A DNA stretch of 64,000 bases from Poecilobothrus nobilitatus (lineage: Eukaryota; Arthropoda; Insecta; Diptera; Dolichopodidae), in contig OX352773.1 in NCBI GenBank assembly GCA_947095535.1, positions 105,601,948 to 105,665,947 of the forward strand, read 5' to 3'. The notes beneath the pieces were generated by a model that saw only the letters and a program-made list of their open reading frames with translations, was not told the origin of the DNA and ran no database searches. Every line of letters starts with the position of its first letter. The stretch's first letter is position 1. Below are positions 1 to 9,077 of the stretch, piece by piece. A program made the translations under genes and the position numbers.

Positions 1-577
1 AATTAATCATTATCATACATATTCAGAGCTAAAAGCTTCAATTGTAGAACGTTTCAATCGCATCTTTAAAAAGAATATGTGGAAACAATTTAGTTTACAA
101 GGTACATATATATAGTTATCTATTCTACCATCGCTAATAGAAAAATATAACTCAACATATCATCATACAATTAAACTTCCACCTAAAAAGGTTTCAAAGA
201 AAAATGAGAAATTGATATTAAAAACTGTCTACAATAATTTTAAAGTATTCTAAAAATGAAAATACAAAATTGGAGATTTTGTTTGTATATGTAAATTTAA
301 AGGTATATTTGCAAAAGGTTATCAACCTAATTGGTCAACAGAAATTTATACAATAGCGAAAATAAAAAGAACTGATCTTTTAACATACAATTTACTTGAT
401 TACACACAAAAACCAATAAAAGGCAGTTTTTATGAACCTGAACTTACATCTGTTAGATTTCCTAATCTTTACCTTGTAGAAAAAATAATAAGAAAAAAAG
501 GAAATCAAGCTTTAGTTAGGTTGCTTGGCTTTAATAAAAAACATGATTCATGGATAAATAAACGAGATATTATTTAA
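1..577 (+). pseudogene. Polinton-type integrase, decayed C-terminal part
   Basis: Reading + with interruptions gives the end of a retroviral-type (DDE) integrase: the catalytic-glutamate region (ASIVERFN near the left edge), the KYNSTYH segment, a PNWSTEI motif and a chromodomain-like tail (LVEKI...LGFN...SWINKRDII) ending in TAA at 575-577. Stops fall near 115 and 250. It closely resembles the integrase at 1676-2596 but lies in opposite orientation and outside that element's TIR, so it belongs to an older Polinton that extends left of the window. No matching terminal repeat is visible to its right. Non-functional. Confidence 0.85.
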
Positions 578-950
578 TGAAAAAAAAAAAAAAAACACTT
601 TTACTATGAAAAGGCAATGCTGTTTTTTGATATTAAAAACAACTTTTTATTCTCAAGTTTATTTTTTTATTTATTTTTTCACTTTTAACTTGAACTTGGT
701 CACATTCTCAATTTGTATTTCATCATTGCAATTTATTTTATTAACTATATAATTTCAATCGCTTAAATCAAAGCTTTTATTAAAGTAAAAACATATTTAC
801 CAAAAGGTAAATTTACATAATATATGTATTATAACAAAACATTTAATTTAAAAAATTTTTTTGTGTACATTTAATTATGTATTCAAATCAAGTTTAAAAA
901 TTTTTTTTTAATTTTTAGATAAATATTAAACTTTAATCAAAAAATTTGGC
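578..950. other. AT-rich spacer, nothing recognised
   Basis: Poly-A just after the integrase stop, then AT-rich sequence with no ORF, no tandem repeat and no match to the TIRs of the neighbouring Polintons. The terminal repeat of the left-hand integrase remnant might be expected here but is not seen. Confidence 0.5.
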
Positions 951-971
951 TCTACTATGGTAAATGTTGTA
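951..971 (+). repeat. Stump of foldback element TIR, left of Polinton A
   Basis: These ~20 bases match the reverse complement of the outer end of the right arm of the inverted-repeat element at 34801-35620 (shared core TACTATGGTAAATGT). If Polinton A plus one target duplication is removed, this stump joins the arm starting at 34801, showing that Polinton A landed inside this element's TIR. Confidence 0.75.
966..971 (+). repeat. 6-bp target site duplication of Polinton A (left)
   Basis: GTTGTA directly before the left TIR (972) is repeated exactly at 34801-34806, directly after the right TIR. Six-bp duplications are the hallmark of Polinton/Maverick insertion. Confidence 0.93.
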
Positions 972-1573
972 AGTAGGTATAGGGGCACTTTGGCCAGACG
1001 GCCTAGACGTCATCACGTAATGTATGGCGCCAGTGTTATAGAAGGTCAACTAGATAATGTGGAATAAGTAGATAGTGCAATGACCTAAACAGGTGTGTAG
1101 TATTTCTACCGGTTGCATGATTAGTTTCCGGAACAAGCTTTTGTAAATAATACAAGTAAGATAGTGCAATGATCTTGTTGTGATAGTATATAGTAACATA
1201 GATTATTGTAAATAATAAGAATTTATTCAGTTATTACTATCAGTTATTTTAACGTAATATTAACACAAGAATGCAGTTGTTATTTATGAAATAAATAAAA
1301 TGCAGATATTGACCTTGATCTCTTATTTTTAAAGTAATTTAAAAAAATGTATTTATTGATTAATTGTTATGTTTATTGCAGAAAAAATTTTTAAAGAAAA
1401 AATCCAGGTGTTTAATAAAATTTTATGTTAATGTTAATTGATTTATTGTATTTTGCAAATAAAAAAGTCAGTTATTGTTAAATTTTCTGCTACTTTGAAT
1501 AATGTAAATTAAATTTTCTGTTATTGTACATACAAATTAGAACATTATAAAATCAAATAAATTTATTGTGTTG
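972..1573 (+). repeat. Left terminal inverted repeat of Polinton A
   Basis: About 600 bp matching the reverse complement of 34208-34800 with scattered substitutions and small indels. Homology stops around 1573, where a direct-repeat duplication begins in the left copy only. Confidence 0.9.
1005..1012. promoter_or_regulatory. CRE/ATF-like palindrome in TIR of Polinton A
   Basis: AGACGTCA, 33 bp from the left terminus; the right TIR has the perfect palindrome TGACGTCA at 34760-34767, the same distance from its end. A dyad (GGCC-N4-GGCC, 992-1003) lies just outside it. Layout recalls the auxiliary-factor region of a protein-primed replication origin, but function is inferred. Confidence 0.45.
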
Positions 1574-1641
1574 CAGAAAAAATTTTTAAAGAAAAAATCC
1601 AGGTGTTTGATATGAATTTATGTTAATGTTAATTGATTTAT
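1378..1641 (+). repeat. Direct repeat at inner edge of left TIR
   Basis: The ~68-bp segment 1378-1445 (GCAGAAAAAATTTTTAAAG... to ...TTGATTTATT) recurs at 1574-1641 with few changes. Only the first copy has a counterpart in the right TIR, so the second was added on the left side. Confidence 0.75.
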
Positions 1642-1675
1642 TAAAAAAAATTAAAAATAAAAAAGCAAATTAGTT

Positions 1676-2596
1676 TCATATAATATCGTTTTTATTTACC
1701 CAAGAATTGTGATCTTTATCAAAACCTAAACATTTAGCAAAAGCTTGATTTCCTTTTCTTTTCAATATTTTTTCAACAAGAAAAGTGTCAGGATTTTTGA
1801 CTCGAGTAAGATCAGGCTCGTAAAAAGAACCTGAAATTGGTGTTTTTGTATAATCAAGTAAATTGTAAGTAATTGGGTCTGTGCGTTTTACTTCTTTAAT
1901 TGTAAATATTTCTGTCGACCAATTTGGTTGATAACCTTTTGCAAAGTTTCCTTTGCATTTACTTATACGTACATAATCTCCAACTTTGTATTTTGCTTTC
2001 TGATAAAATTTCGGCTGCATGTAAATATTCTTCAAAATATATTTCTCGTTTGCTTTTGTAACTTTTTTAGGTTGAAGCTTAATTGTACGATGATATGTTG
2101 AGTTGTATTTCTCAATAAGTGAAAGTAAAATAGATATCCATTTATAATTACCCTGAAAACTAAACTGCTTCCACATTGCATATTTTAAAGTACAGTTGAA
2201 ACGTTCTACTATGGATGCTTTCATTTCAGAATATGTATGATAATGATTAATTTTTTTTATTTCCATAAGTTTTCTAAATTCTTTGTTACAAAACTCTTTA
2301 CCTTGATCAGATTGAATATTTTTTGGGAGTGTTCCAGCACGTTTAAAAATCTTTTGCATGCCCAGTAAAACGTTATTAGCATTTTTAGTTTTAATTGGTT
2401 CAGCATAAGCATATTTCGAAAAGATATCTATTACAGTTAATAAATATTTATTTCCTTTGTTATACTATGCATATGGAATCATTTCTACTAAATCGATTTG
2501 CCATGTATCGTTTAAACCTTTTTGAATAAATTTTCTTCGACGGAAGTTTCGTCTGGCTGGTCTATGTATTTCCGATACTATTTGTGCCCTTGACAT
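1676..2596 (-). pseudogene. Polinton A integrase (retroviral-type, chromodomain tail)
   Basis: DDE/RVE integrase that joins element ends to host DNA. The start ATG at 2596 gives a basic N-terminus (ARRNFRRRK) aligning with the Polinton B integrase start. Visible: first catalytic Asp in WQIDLVEM, second in SDQGKEF, catalytic Glu in ASIVERFN, then the PNWSTEIF segment and a chromodomain-like C-terminus (LVEKILKRKG...LGFD...SWVNKNDII). One in-frame TAG (2465-2467) breaks it between the first Asp and the rest; otherwise the frame is open. Its 5' end overlaps the upstream ORF 2562-2813 by 35 bp. It points toward the left TIR, the usual terminal position for a Polinton integrase. Confidence 0.9.
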
Positions 2597-2813
2597 TATG
2601 TTTGTACCATTTGATCAGATTTTTCAATTCTATTTTATAATTTTCTATAAAGCAACAGTTACATGTATCCGGTCCAGATGACGAGTTCCCGTAAGCCCAA
2701 GGACAAAGAGCAAAATGAGTTCCGTATATTGATGTAAATTTTTCTGTTGTTGAGAATTCTTTAATGTATTTATACATGTGAAAAATACGTTGCTTATGTT
2801 CATTTAATAACAC
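2562..2813 (-). CDS. Conserved Polinton small Cys-rich ORF
   Basis: 83 aa. The central part (FALCPWAYGNSSS...DTCNCC followed by a helical ...LKNLIKWY) aligns with the ORF at 24301-24591 of Polinton B (DICPYSSDTSDS...TCPC ... IVKLLNLY). In both elements it sits just upstream of the integrase on the same strand. The paired cysteines (CP...CNC) suggest a small metal-binding fold, but function is unknown. The first ~25 residues are weakly conserved and the true start may differ. Confidence 0.6.
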   Translation of the reverse strand: MLLNEHKQRIFHMYKYIKEFSTTEKFTSIYGTHFALCPWAYGNSSSGPDTCNCCFIENYKIELKNLIKWYKHNVKGTNSIGNT

Positions 2814-2944
2814 AGGAATATGATTTTAAAAACTCTTCCACTTTCAGCTCCATCTTTTAAAATTTGAATAAGTTATACACGTTTTTATATATTTGAAAAA
2901 CAAATCCAATTATCTTTCAATGACTTTTAAAACGCGAACCAATA

Positions 2945-3562
2945 ATGATATATTTTAATCATCCATTTACAATGATGGTGGCGGGACCATCTGGTTGTGG
3001 AAAAACAATAACATTTATATGCATCTTAATTAAAAATATTAACAGATTGATACATCCAAGAATTGAAACAATAAAATGGTGTAACACAGAAATTTCAGCT
3101 ATTCCGAAAAATATAGATTTTTCTGATATAGAATTTTATACCAGTATTCCGGAAAAGTTATTTACTAAAGGTTCACACCATCGTAATTTATCTATTGTAT
3201 TGTTAACGCAAAACGTTTTTCATCAGGGGAAATTTTCAAGAGATATTTCATTAAATTGTAAATATTTAGTGCTTTTTAAAAACCCTCGAAACAAATCACA
3301 GATTTTTCCTCTTGCTAGACAACCATATCCGGAAAATATAAAAGGTTTCCTGGGGGTATATAATGAATCAACCACAAATCCACATGGTTATATTGTGTTG
3401 GATTTAACACAAGACGTTAACGATTTGTTTCGTATTAGAACTAATATTTTTTCAAAAGAATATTGCATATGCTTTTGTGATACGAGTGATTTGAACAACT
3501 GTCAAAAGTATGAAACGATTGAAGAAAAACCAACATATATTACATGTACTAGGAAAGTGTAA
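2945..3562 (+). pseudogene. Polinton A packaging-type ATPase, Walker B region deleted
   Basis: 205 aa of the FtsK/HerA-type genome-packaging ATPase of Polintons. Walker A is GPSGCGKT at residues ~14-21. The downstream TKGSHHRNLS / VLLTQN sensor region and FKNPRNKSQI...LARQPYPEN block are typical of the family. Between SIPEKL and FTKGSHH the stretch that should hold the Walker B (hydrophobic-DD) is absent, an in-frame internal deletion of roughly 25-30 residues, so the protein could bind but not hydrolyse ATP. Followed by small virion ORFs in one + strand cluster. Confidence 0.8.
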
Positions 3563-3842
3563 GAAGAAGTAATTTCGTGAAAATATTCTTAAATTTTGTG
3601 ATGATGATATTATAAAAAATATTGCTGAAATTGCAATCAATATATTAAATGGTAATAATAAAATTTCATCAGCACAAAAAGCTAAATTAAAAAAACATAA
3701 AAAAAAATTAAGATTCCTAGCCTGTGCAAAGAAAAGTATAAAAGCCAAACGAAAAATATTAGTTCAACATGGTGGATTTTTACCAACTTTAATCGGTACT
3801 ATATTATCTGGTGTAATAGGAAAATTGCTCAGTAAGACATAA
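3545..3842 (+). pseudogene. Small basic virion protein (pX-like), frameshifted start
   Basis: From 3576 an open frame encodes a ~88-aa lysine/arginine-rich protein (RENILKFCDDD... SSAQKAKLKKHKKK) ending in a hydrophobic glycine-rich tail (LVQHGGFLPTLIGTILSGVIGKLL). This shape is common in adintovirus-like Mavericks and resembles adenovirus pX/mu-type core peptides. There is no ATG in frame; an in-frame TAA at 3570 and a probable 1-nt loss in the T-run at 3573-3575 separate it from a start near 3545. Its stop (3840-3842) overlaps the next ATG (3842), suggesting coupled or polycistronic expression. Confidence 0.6.
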
Positions 3843-4534
3843 TGCAGCGAATGATTGTTATGTCACCAGAAATATTTTCAAAATTTAGTAAATTATTTCA
3901 AGATGATAAAAACTTGGATTTATTAGATCAAAAAATGAAAAAAGTTTTATATGACAAAAAATTAAAACCATTGCAAAAATTGTACTTATATCGGCAAAAT
4001 CTCCTCAAATATGGAATTAACAAAAGACACGCAAAAAAATTACCAGAAAAGGCTAATAATCTTACATTTGATATAGGCACTCAAACAAAATTTTTTTCTA
4101 AACGAAATGCATATACAGAAACTGAATTACCTAAATACAAATCAACATCAGCACAGACCGATTTTTTACCATTAGTTACTGATGATGTGTTTGAATATGA
4201 TCCTAAAAAAGAAAATTCAAGTATGGATATCGATTTAACACATTATGATTTGGATGACGAAAATTCATTTAAAACATTAGCTCAAACTGAAATGTTGAAA
4301 GATGAAAAATTAGTCGAAAGACCATCTCTAAGTTCTGATTATCGAATGTTTGAAACACCAAGTGGTGATGTAATTACCGTTGCTGTACCATCTGCTGAAA
4401 AAAAGAAAACACTAAGATCAGCCGGTAGTTCAATTTCCTCAACTATACTTTCACAGTTTCCTGAAACAAAAAAACGAAAACTAAAACCTTTACTAAGAAG
4501 TCCAAAACTAAGAACTTCATCAACACCGGAATAG
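3842..4534 (+). CDS. Conserved Maverick ORF, hydrophilic virion/regulatory protein
   Basis: 230 aa, intact. The N-terminus (MSPEIFSKF... then a helical basic stretch with YLYRQNLLKYG) matches a family often found between the ATPase and the penton gene in adintovirus-like elements. The middle is acidic and low complexity; the C-terminus is basic (KKRKLKPLLRSPK), a plausible nuclear-localisation or DNA-contacting tail. Start chosen at 3842 because it overlaps the preceding stop. No enzymatic motif. Function unknown. Confidence 0.6.
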   Translation: MQRMIVMSPEIFSKFSKLFQDDKNLDLLDQKMKKVLYDKKLKPLQKLYLYRQNLLKYGINKRHAKKLPEKANNLTFDIGTQTKFFSKRNAYTETELPKYKSTSAQTDFLPLVTDDVFEYDPKKENSSMDIDLTHYDLDDENSFKTLAQTEMLKDEKLVERPSLSSDYRMFETPSGDVITVAVPSAEKKKTLRSAGSSISSTILSQFPETKKRKLKPLLRSPKLRTSSTPE

Positions 4535-4540
4535 ACAACA

Positions 4541-4549
4541 TATAAATAG
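4541..4549 (+). promoter_or_regulatory. TATA-like box before penton gene
   Basis: TATAAATAG 36-44 bp before the ATG at 4585. The copy in front of the second penton gene (7601 region) falls on the duplication joint and has lost the perfect match (CATAAAGAG). Confidence 0.4.
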
Positions 4550-4584
4550 TTCAACATTTTATGTTTTAGTAGAAGTTAACAAAG

Positions 4585-5523
4585 ATGGATAGTCAAGATG
4601 ACTTCTATGTAACATTGTTTAGTAATGATAATTTAACACTGTTTCCAGACAGCACTTTAGCTTCATTCGAAAATAAATTACTTATTCACTTTGATTTAAG
4701 AAATGGAAATTGGAAAGTTGGTCTTTCAGAAATATATCTGAACGATTTCCTACAAACAGAAGAATTTAACAAAGAGAAATGTGCTTTTGTTAATATTGGG
4801 CAGTATAATGTTTATGTAACAAATATTGAAAAACCTCTAGAAAAAATTAAAGTAACCAAATCTATAGGCTACACATATTATTCATATGACGATTCAGAAT
4901 TACATTTGGATGATTGGAAGTTTAATTTTTTGCCAAAGCTTATTGAAAATATAACTCCTAATCCCGGGTTTACTCGAAATCAAGTTTTCAACAAATTTTT
5001 TAATGAAGTTTTGACATATATCTCTACTTCTAAAAATTATGATGATGTAATATTTAAAAAAGTGTCAGAATCTAACCGAGGGGATTTAATTCGAATATCG
5101 CAGACTTTTGATGAAGACAGTTTCTATATAAAAGTTAATCAAAGTTATAATATAAAAACATTACTAACTGAATTATTTCAACAGAAAAAAAATATAAAAA
5201 ATTTCAAAACAAAATTACCTGAACTATTCAAATTAGCTGTTGCTAATAATAAAGATGAATTGAACGGAATGGTGATGATTTATTCAGATATCATTCAATC
5301 ATCTGTTTTTGGAAGTAGCAAAGTGCGGGCGTTGAGAGCTATCAACATAGAAAATTGTAGAATACCTACAAATATTGAATTTGAAAATGTGCATTACATA
5401 CCCATAGAAAAAAATTGTTTTGAAACAATAGCAATTAAAATTTGTAACCAATACGGTGATGAAATAAATTTTGTTTCCAGTTACTATCCAACAAAAATAG
5501 TATTACACTTTAAAAACCATTGA
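4585..5523 (+). CDS. Penton-like minor capsid protein, copy 1
   Basis: 312 aa, intact. N-terminus (DFYVTLFSND...FPDSTLASF...NKLLIHFDL...W.VGLSEI) and C-terminus (YSDIIQSSVFGSSKVRALR ... ETIAIKICN..G) match the conserved ends of the penton/minor-capsid protein of adintovirus-like Mavericks, predicted to be a jelly-roll vertex protein. The central ~150 residues are variable. A TATA-like box precedes it. The C-terminal ~85 residues are the part copied into the downstream capsid chimeras. Family assignment is from remembered similarity, not a search. Confidence 0.65.
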   Translation: MDSQDDFYVTLFSNDNLTLFPDSTLASFENKLLIHFDLRNGNWKVGLSEIYLNDFLQTEEFNKEKCAFVNIGQYNVYVTNIEKPLEKIKVTKSIGYTYYSYDDSELHLDDWKFNFLPKLIENITPNPGFTRNQVFNKFFNEVLTYISTSKNYDDVIFKKVSESNRGDLIRISQTFDEDSFYIKVNQSYNIKTLLTELFQQKKNIKNFKTKLPELFKLAVANNKDELNGMVMIYSDIIQSSVFGSSKVRALRAINIENCRIPTNIEFENVHYIPIEKNCFETIAIKICNQYGDEINFVSSYYPTKIVLHFKNH

Positions 5524-5537
5524 TTTCCCAAAAACAA

Positions 5538-5545
5538 TATAAATA
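5538..5545 (+). promoter_or_regulatory. TATA-like box before core gene
   Basis: TATAAATA 31-38 bp before the core-protein ATG at 5576. It is kept in every tandem copy (also before 6581, 8635, 9640 and 10645), consistent with a separate late-type promoter for each core gene. Confidence 0.4.
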
Positions 5546-5575
5546 CTACTACTCAAATATGGTATCCTATCAAAC

Positions 5576-6016
5576 ATGGAAAGAGCTTACGTTGGATATT
5601 ATTCCTCTCAAGTAGGTGGAGGAGTCAACGATATTGGGCCTTTATTACAATTTTATCCAGCTATACAAAGAGGTCGTGGTTTTGGAAATATATTCGGAAG
5701 TTTAATTCGTTACTTAAAGCCAGTTTTTACATCAGTTTGGGACTTAATTAAAAAAGAGGCTGTAAACACAAGTAAAAATATTTTAAATGATATAGCATCT
5801 GGTGCAAACATAAAAGAAACTGTAATTGATCAAAGCAAAGGCGGTATAAAAAATTTACGGAAATCAGTAGTTAACCAACTGCATTCGATGTATGGTGGAA
5901 GACAAAGAACTATAAAAAGACAAAGAGGTATTAAAAGACGAACAGTTTCTAAAAAGACACATTTGAAGTCGAAACGACGAAAAAAGCAAAGTAAAACCTC
6001 CGACATATTCAATTAA
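5576..6016 (+). CDS. Virion core-like protein, copy 1 (intact)
   Basis: 146 aa. Glycine-rich N-terminus (YYSSQVGGGVNDIGP), an RGRGFGNIFGSLIRYLKP segment, a helical middle and a very basic tail (QRTIKRQRGIKRR ... KSKRRKKQSK) ending in DIFN. The YYS..GGG start, basic tail and DIF-type terminus recur in core or minor virion proteins of adintovirus-like Mavericks and suggest DNA condensation inside the particle, as with adenovirus core proteins. It lies 2 bp upstream of the capsid ORF. Five copies exist in this array. Confidence 0.65.
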   Translation: MERAYVGYYSSQVGGGVNDIGPLLQFYPAIQRGRGFGNIFGSLIRYLKPVFTSVWDLIKKEAVNTSKNILNDIASGANIKETVIDQSKGGIKNLRKSVVNQLHSMYGGRQRTIKRQRGIKRRTVSKKTHLKSKRRKKQSKTSDIFN

Positions 6017-6018
6017 AA

Positions 6019-6528
6019 ATGGAATGTATGAAATCTGATCTTTTTGCGTCATTACCCGTACAAACAAGTATTTTGCGTTCAGAAGAGGTAGCATACAATC
6101 CTTTAGCTTCTTTAGAGGCATCACCGTCAACTATTCAATTTGTTTCACTTGGAAATGGAGATACATATCGAGATTTATCCTCAACCTATATAAAATTTAA
6201 AGTTCAAATATTAAAAAAAGATGGATCAGATTGGAGGGCAAATGATAAAGTAGGAACTGAAGTAATGAACCGAATGGTGATGATTTATTCAGATATCATT
6301 CAATCATCTGTTTTTGGAAGTAGCAAAGTGCGGGCGTTGAGAGCTATCAACATAGAAAATTGTAGAATACCTACAAATATTGAATTTGAAAATGTTCATT
6401 ACATACCCATAGAAAAAAATTGTTTTGAAACAATAGCAATTAATATTTGTAACCAATACGGTGATGAAATAAATTTTGTTTCCAGTTACTATCCAACAAA
6501 AATAGTATTACACTTTAAAAAGCATTGA
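6019..6528 (+). CDS. Chimera: major-capsid N-terminus fused to penton C-terminus
   Basis: 169 aa. Residues 1-84 (DLFASLPVQTSI...EVAYNPLASL...TIQFVSLGNGDTYRDLSSTYIKFKV) match the N-terminus of the double-jelly-roll hexon-like capsid protein of adintovirus-like Mavericks. At 6267-6271 the sequence switches, in frame, to the last ~85 residues of the penton-like protein. The joint lies at a short shared TGAAC. It follows the core gene by 2 bp. The body of the capsid gene is not present elsewhere in Polinton A. A stable product is possible, but function is doubtful. Confidence 0.75.
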   Translation: MECMKSDLFASLPVQTSILRSEEVAYNPLASLEASPSTIQFVSLGNGDTYRDLSSTYIKFKVQILKKDGSDWRANDKVGTEVMNRMVMIYSDIIQSSVFGSSKVRALRAINIENCRIPTNIEFENVHYIPIEKNCFETIAINICNQYGDEINFVSSYYPTKIVLHFKKH

Positions 6529-6580
6529 TTTCCCAAAAACAATATAAATACTACTACTCAAATATGGTATCCTATCAAAC

Positions 6581-7021
6581 ATGGAAAGAGCTTACGTTGG
6601 ATATTATTCCTCTCAAGTAGGTGGAGGAGTCAACGATATTGGGCCTTTATTACAATTTTATCCAGCTATACAAAGAGGTCGTGGTTTTGGAAATATATTC
6701 GGAAGTTTAATTCGTTACTTAAAGCCAGTTTTTACATCAGGTTGGGACTTAATTAAAAAATAGGCTGTAAACACAAGTAAAAATATTTTAAATGATATAG
6801 CATCTAGTGCAAACATAAAAGAAACTGTAATTGATCAAAGCAAAGGCGGTATGAAAAATTTACGGAAATCAGTAGTTAACCAACTGCATTCGATGTATGG
6901 TGGAAGACAAAGAACTATAAAAAGACAAAGAGGTATTAAAAGACGAACAGTTTCTAAAAAGACACATTTGAAGTCGAAACGACGAAAAAAGCAAAGTAAA
7001 ACCTCCGACATATTCAATTAA
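6581..7021 (+). pseudogene. Virion core-like protein, copy 2 (nonsense)
   Basis: Same gene as 5576-6016 but a TAG replaces the codon after DLIKK (60 residues kept). The rest remains in frame to the DIFN end at 7021. The identical lesion occurs in the copy at 9640, marking it as older than the 3059-bp block duplication. Confidence 0.85.
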
Positions 7022-7023
7022 AA

Positions 7024-7533
7024 ATGGAATGTATGAAATCTGATCTTTTTGCGTCATTACCCGTACAAACAAGTGTTTTGCGTTCAGAAGAGGTAGCATA
7101 CAATCCTTTAGCTTCTTTAGAGGCATCACCGTCAACTATTCAATTTGTTTCACTTGGAAATGGAGATACATATCGAGATTTATCCTCAACTTATATAAAA
7201 TTTAAAGTCCAAATATTAAAAAAAGATGGATCAGTTTGGAGTGCAAATGATAAAGTAGGAACTGAAGTAATGAACGGAATGGTGATGATATATTCAGATA
7301 TCATTCAATCATCTGTTTTTGGAAGTAGCAAAGTGCGGGCGTTGAGAGCTATCAACATAGAAAATTGTAGAATACCTACAAATATTGAATTTGAAAATGT
7401 TCATTACATACCCATAGAAAAAAATTGTTTTGAAACAATAGCAATTAAAATTTGTAACCAATACGGTGATGAAATAAATTTTGTTTCCAGTTACTATCCA
7501 ACAAAAATGGTATTACACTTTAAAAACCATTGA
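7024..7533 (+). CDS. Capsid/penton chimera, copy 2
   Basis: 169 aa, same architecture as 6019-6528 with a handful of substitutions (for example SVL for SIL and SVWSAND for SDWRAND). Open throughout. Joint at about 7272-7276. Confidence 0.7.
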   Translation: MECMKSDLFASLPVQTSVLRSEEVAYNPLASLEASPSTIQFVSLGNGDTYRDLSSTYIKFKVQILKKDGSVWSANDKVGTEVMNGMVMIYSDIIQSSVFGSSKVRALRAINIENCRIPTNIEFENVHYIPIEKNCFETIAIKICNQYGDEINFVSSYYPTKMVLHFKNH

Positions 7534-7585
7534 TTTCCCAAAAACAATATAAATACTACTACTCAAATATGGTATCCTATCAAAC

Positions 7586-7643
7586 ATGGAAAGAGCTTAC
7601 ATAAAGAGTTCAACATTTTATGTTTTAGTAGAAGTTAACAAAG
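7586..7643 (+). pseudogene. Truncated core gene at block joint
   Basis: Begins with the core-protein ATG and its first four codons, then switches at 7600/7601 to the leader of the second penton gene. This is the breakpoint between the two 3059-bp blocks. Confidence 0.85.
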
Positions 7644-8582
7644 ATGGATAGTCAAGATGACTTCTATGTAACATTGTTTAGTAATGATAATTTAACACTG
7701 TTTCCAGACAGCACTTTAGCTTCATTCGAAAATAAATTACTTATTCACTTTGATTTAAGAAATGGAAATTGGAAAGTTGGTCTTTCAGAAATATATCTGA
7801 ACGATTTCCTACAAACAGAAGAATTTAACAAAGAGAAATGTGCTTTTGTTAATATTGGGCAGTATAATGTTTATGTAACAAATATTGAAAAACCTCTAGA
7901 AAAAATTAAAGTAACCAAATCTATAGGCTACACATATTATTCATATGACGATTCAGAATTACATTTGGATGATTGGAAGTTTAATTTTTTGCCAAAGCTT
8001 ATTGAAAATATAACTCCTAATCCCGGGTTTACTCGAAATCAAGTTTTCAACAAATTTTTTAATGAAGTTTTGACATATATCTCTACTTCTAAAAATTATG
8101 ATGATGTAATATTTAAAAAAGTGTCAGAATCTAACCGAGGGGATTTAATTCGAATATCGCAGACTTTTGATGAAGACAGTTTCTATATAAAAGTTAATCA
8201 AAGTTATAATATAAAAACATTACTAACTGAATTATTTCAACAGAAAAAAAATATAAAAAATTTCAAAACAAAATTACCTGAACTATTCAAATTAGCTGTT
8301 GCTAATAATAAAGATGAATTGAACGGAATGGTGATGATTTATTCAGATATCATTCAATCATCTGTTTTTGGAAGTAGCAAAGTGCGGGCGTTGAGAGCTA
8401 TCAACATAGAAAATTGTAGAATACCTACAAATATTGAATTTGAAAATGTGCATTACATACCCATAGAAAAAAATTGTTTTGAAACAATAGCAATTAAAAT
8501 TTGTAACCAATACGGTGATGAAATAAATTTTGTTTCCAGTTACTATCCAACAAAAATAGTATTACACTTTAAAAACCATTGA
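7644..8582 (+). CDS. Penton-like minor capsid protein, copy 2
   Basis: 312 aa, predicted protein identical to 4585-5523. Upstream it keeps only the last ~30 bp of the original leader, because the block joint is at 7601, so its own promoter is probably impaired. Confidence 0.65.
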   Translation: MDSQDDFYVTLFSNDNLTLFPDSTLASFENKLLIHFDLRNGNWKVGLSEIYLNDFLQTEEFNKEKCAFVNIGQYNVYVTNIEKPLEKIKVTKSIGYTYYSYDDSELHLDDWKFNFLPKLIENITPNPGFTRNQVFNKFFNEVLTYISTSKNYDDVIFKKVSESNRGDLIRISQTFDEDSFYIKVNQSYNIKTLLTELFQQKKNIKNFKTKLPELFKLAVANNKDELNGMVMIYSDIIQSSVFGSSKVRALRAINIENCRIPTNIEFENVHYIPIEKNCFETIAIKICNQYGDEINFVSSYYPTKIVLHFKNH

Positions 8583-8634
8583 TTTCCCAAAAACAATATA
8601 AATACTACTACTCAAATATGGTATCCTATCAAAC

Positions 8635-9075
8635 ATGGAAAGAGCTTACGTTGGATATTATTCCTCTCAAGTAGGTGGAGGAGTCAACGATATTGGGCCT
8701 TTATTACAATTTTATCCAGCTATACAAAGAGGTCGTGGTTTTGGAAATATATTCGGAAGTTTAATTCGTTACTTAAAGCCAGTTTTTACATCAGTTTGGG
8801 ACTTAATTAAAAAAGAGGCTGTAAACACAAGTAAAAATATTTTAAATGATATAGCATCTGGTGCAAACATAAAAGAAACTGTAATTGATCAAAGCAAAGG
8901 CGGTATAAAAAATTTACGGAAATCAGTAGTTAACCAACTGCATTCGATGTATGGTGGAAGACAAAGAACTATAAAAAGACAAAGAGGTATTAAAAGACGA
9001 ACAGTTTCTAAAAAGACACATTTGAAGTCGAAACGACGAAAAAAGCAAAGTAAAACCTCCGACATATTCAATTAA
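8635..9075 (+). CDS. Virion core-like protein, copy 3 (intact)
   Basis: 146 aa, identical at protein level to copy 1 (5576-6016), offset 3059 bp. TATA-like box retained upstream. Confidence 0.65.
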   Translation: MERAYVGYYSSQVGGGVNDIGPLLQFYPAIQRGRGFGNIFGSLIRYLKPVFTSVWDLIKKEAVNTSKNILNDIASGANIKETVIDQSKGGIKNLRKSVVNQLHSMYGGRQRTIKRQRGIKRRTVSKKTHLKSKRRKKQSKTSDIFN

Positions 9076-9077
9076 AA

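Larger units (their letters stand above)
4542..7600 (+). repeat. 3059-bp tandem block, copy 1
   Basis: The block repeats at 7601-10659; all gene copies are offset by exactly 3059 bp and appear identical over almost their whole length, including private variants (the TAG in the second core gene, LKKH versus LKNH tails). It contains a full penton gene, an intact core gene, a capsid/penton chimera, a core gene with a stop, a second chimera and the first 15 bp of a third core gene. Confidence 0.92.
5266..7600 (+). repeat. 1005-bp tandem units within block 1
   Basis: Unit = penton 3' part + core gene + capsid 5' part. Copies at 5266-6270, 6271-7275 and 7276-7600 (partial). Equivalent positions (5576/6581/7586 for the core ATG) are spaced exactly 1005 bp. 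Copies differ by a few substitutions, so they predate the 3059-bp duplication. The same layout recurs at 8325-9329, 9330-10334 and from 10335. Confidence 0.9.
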
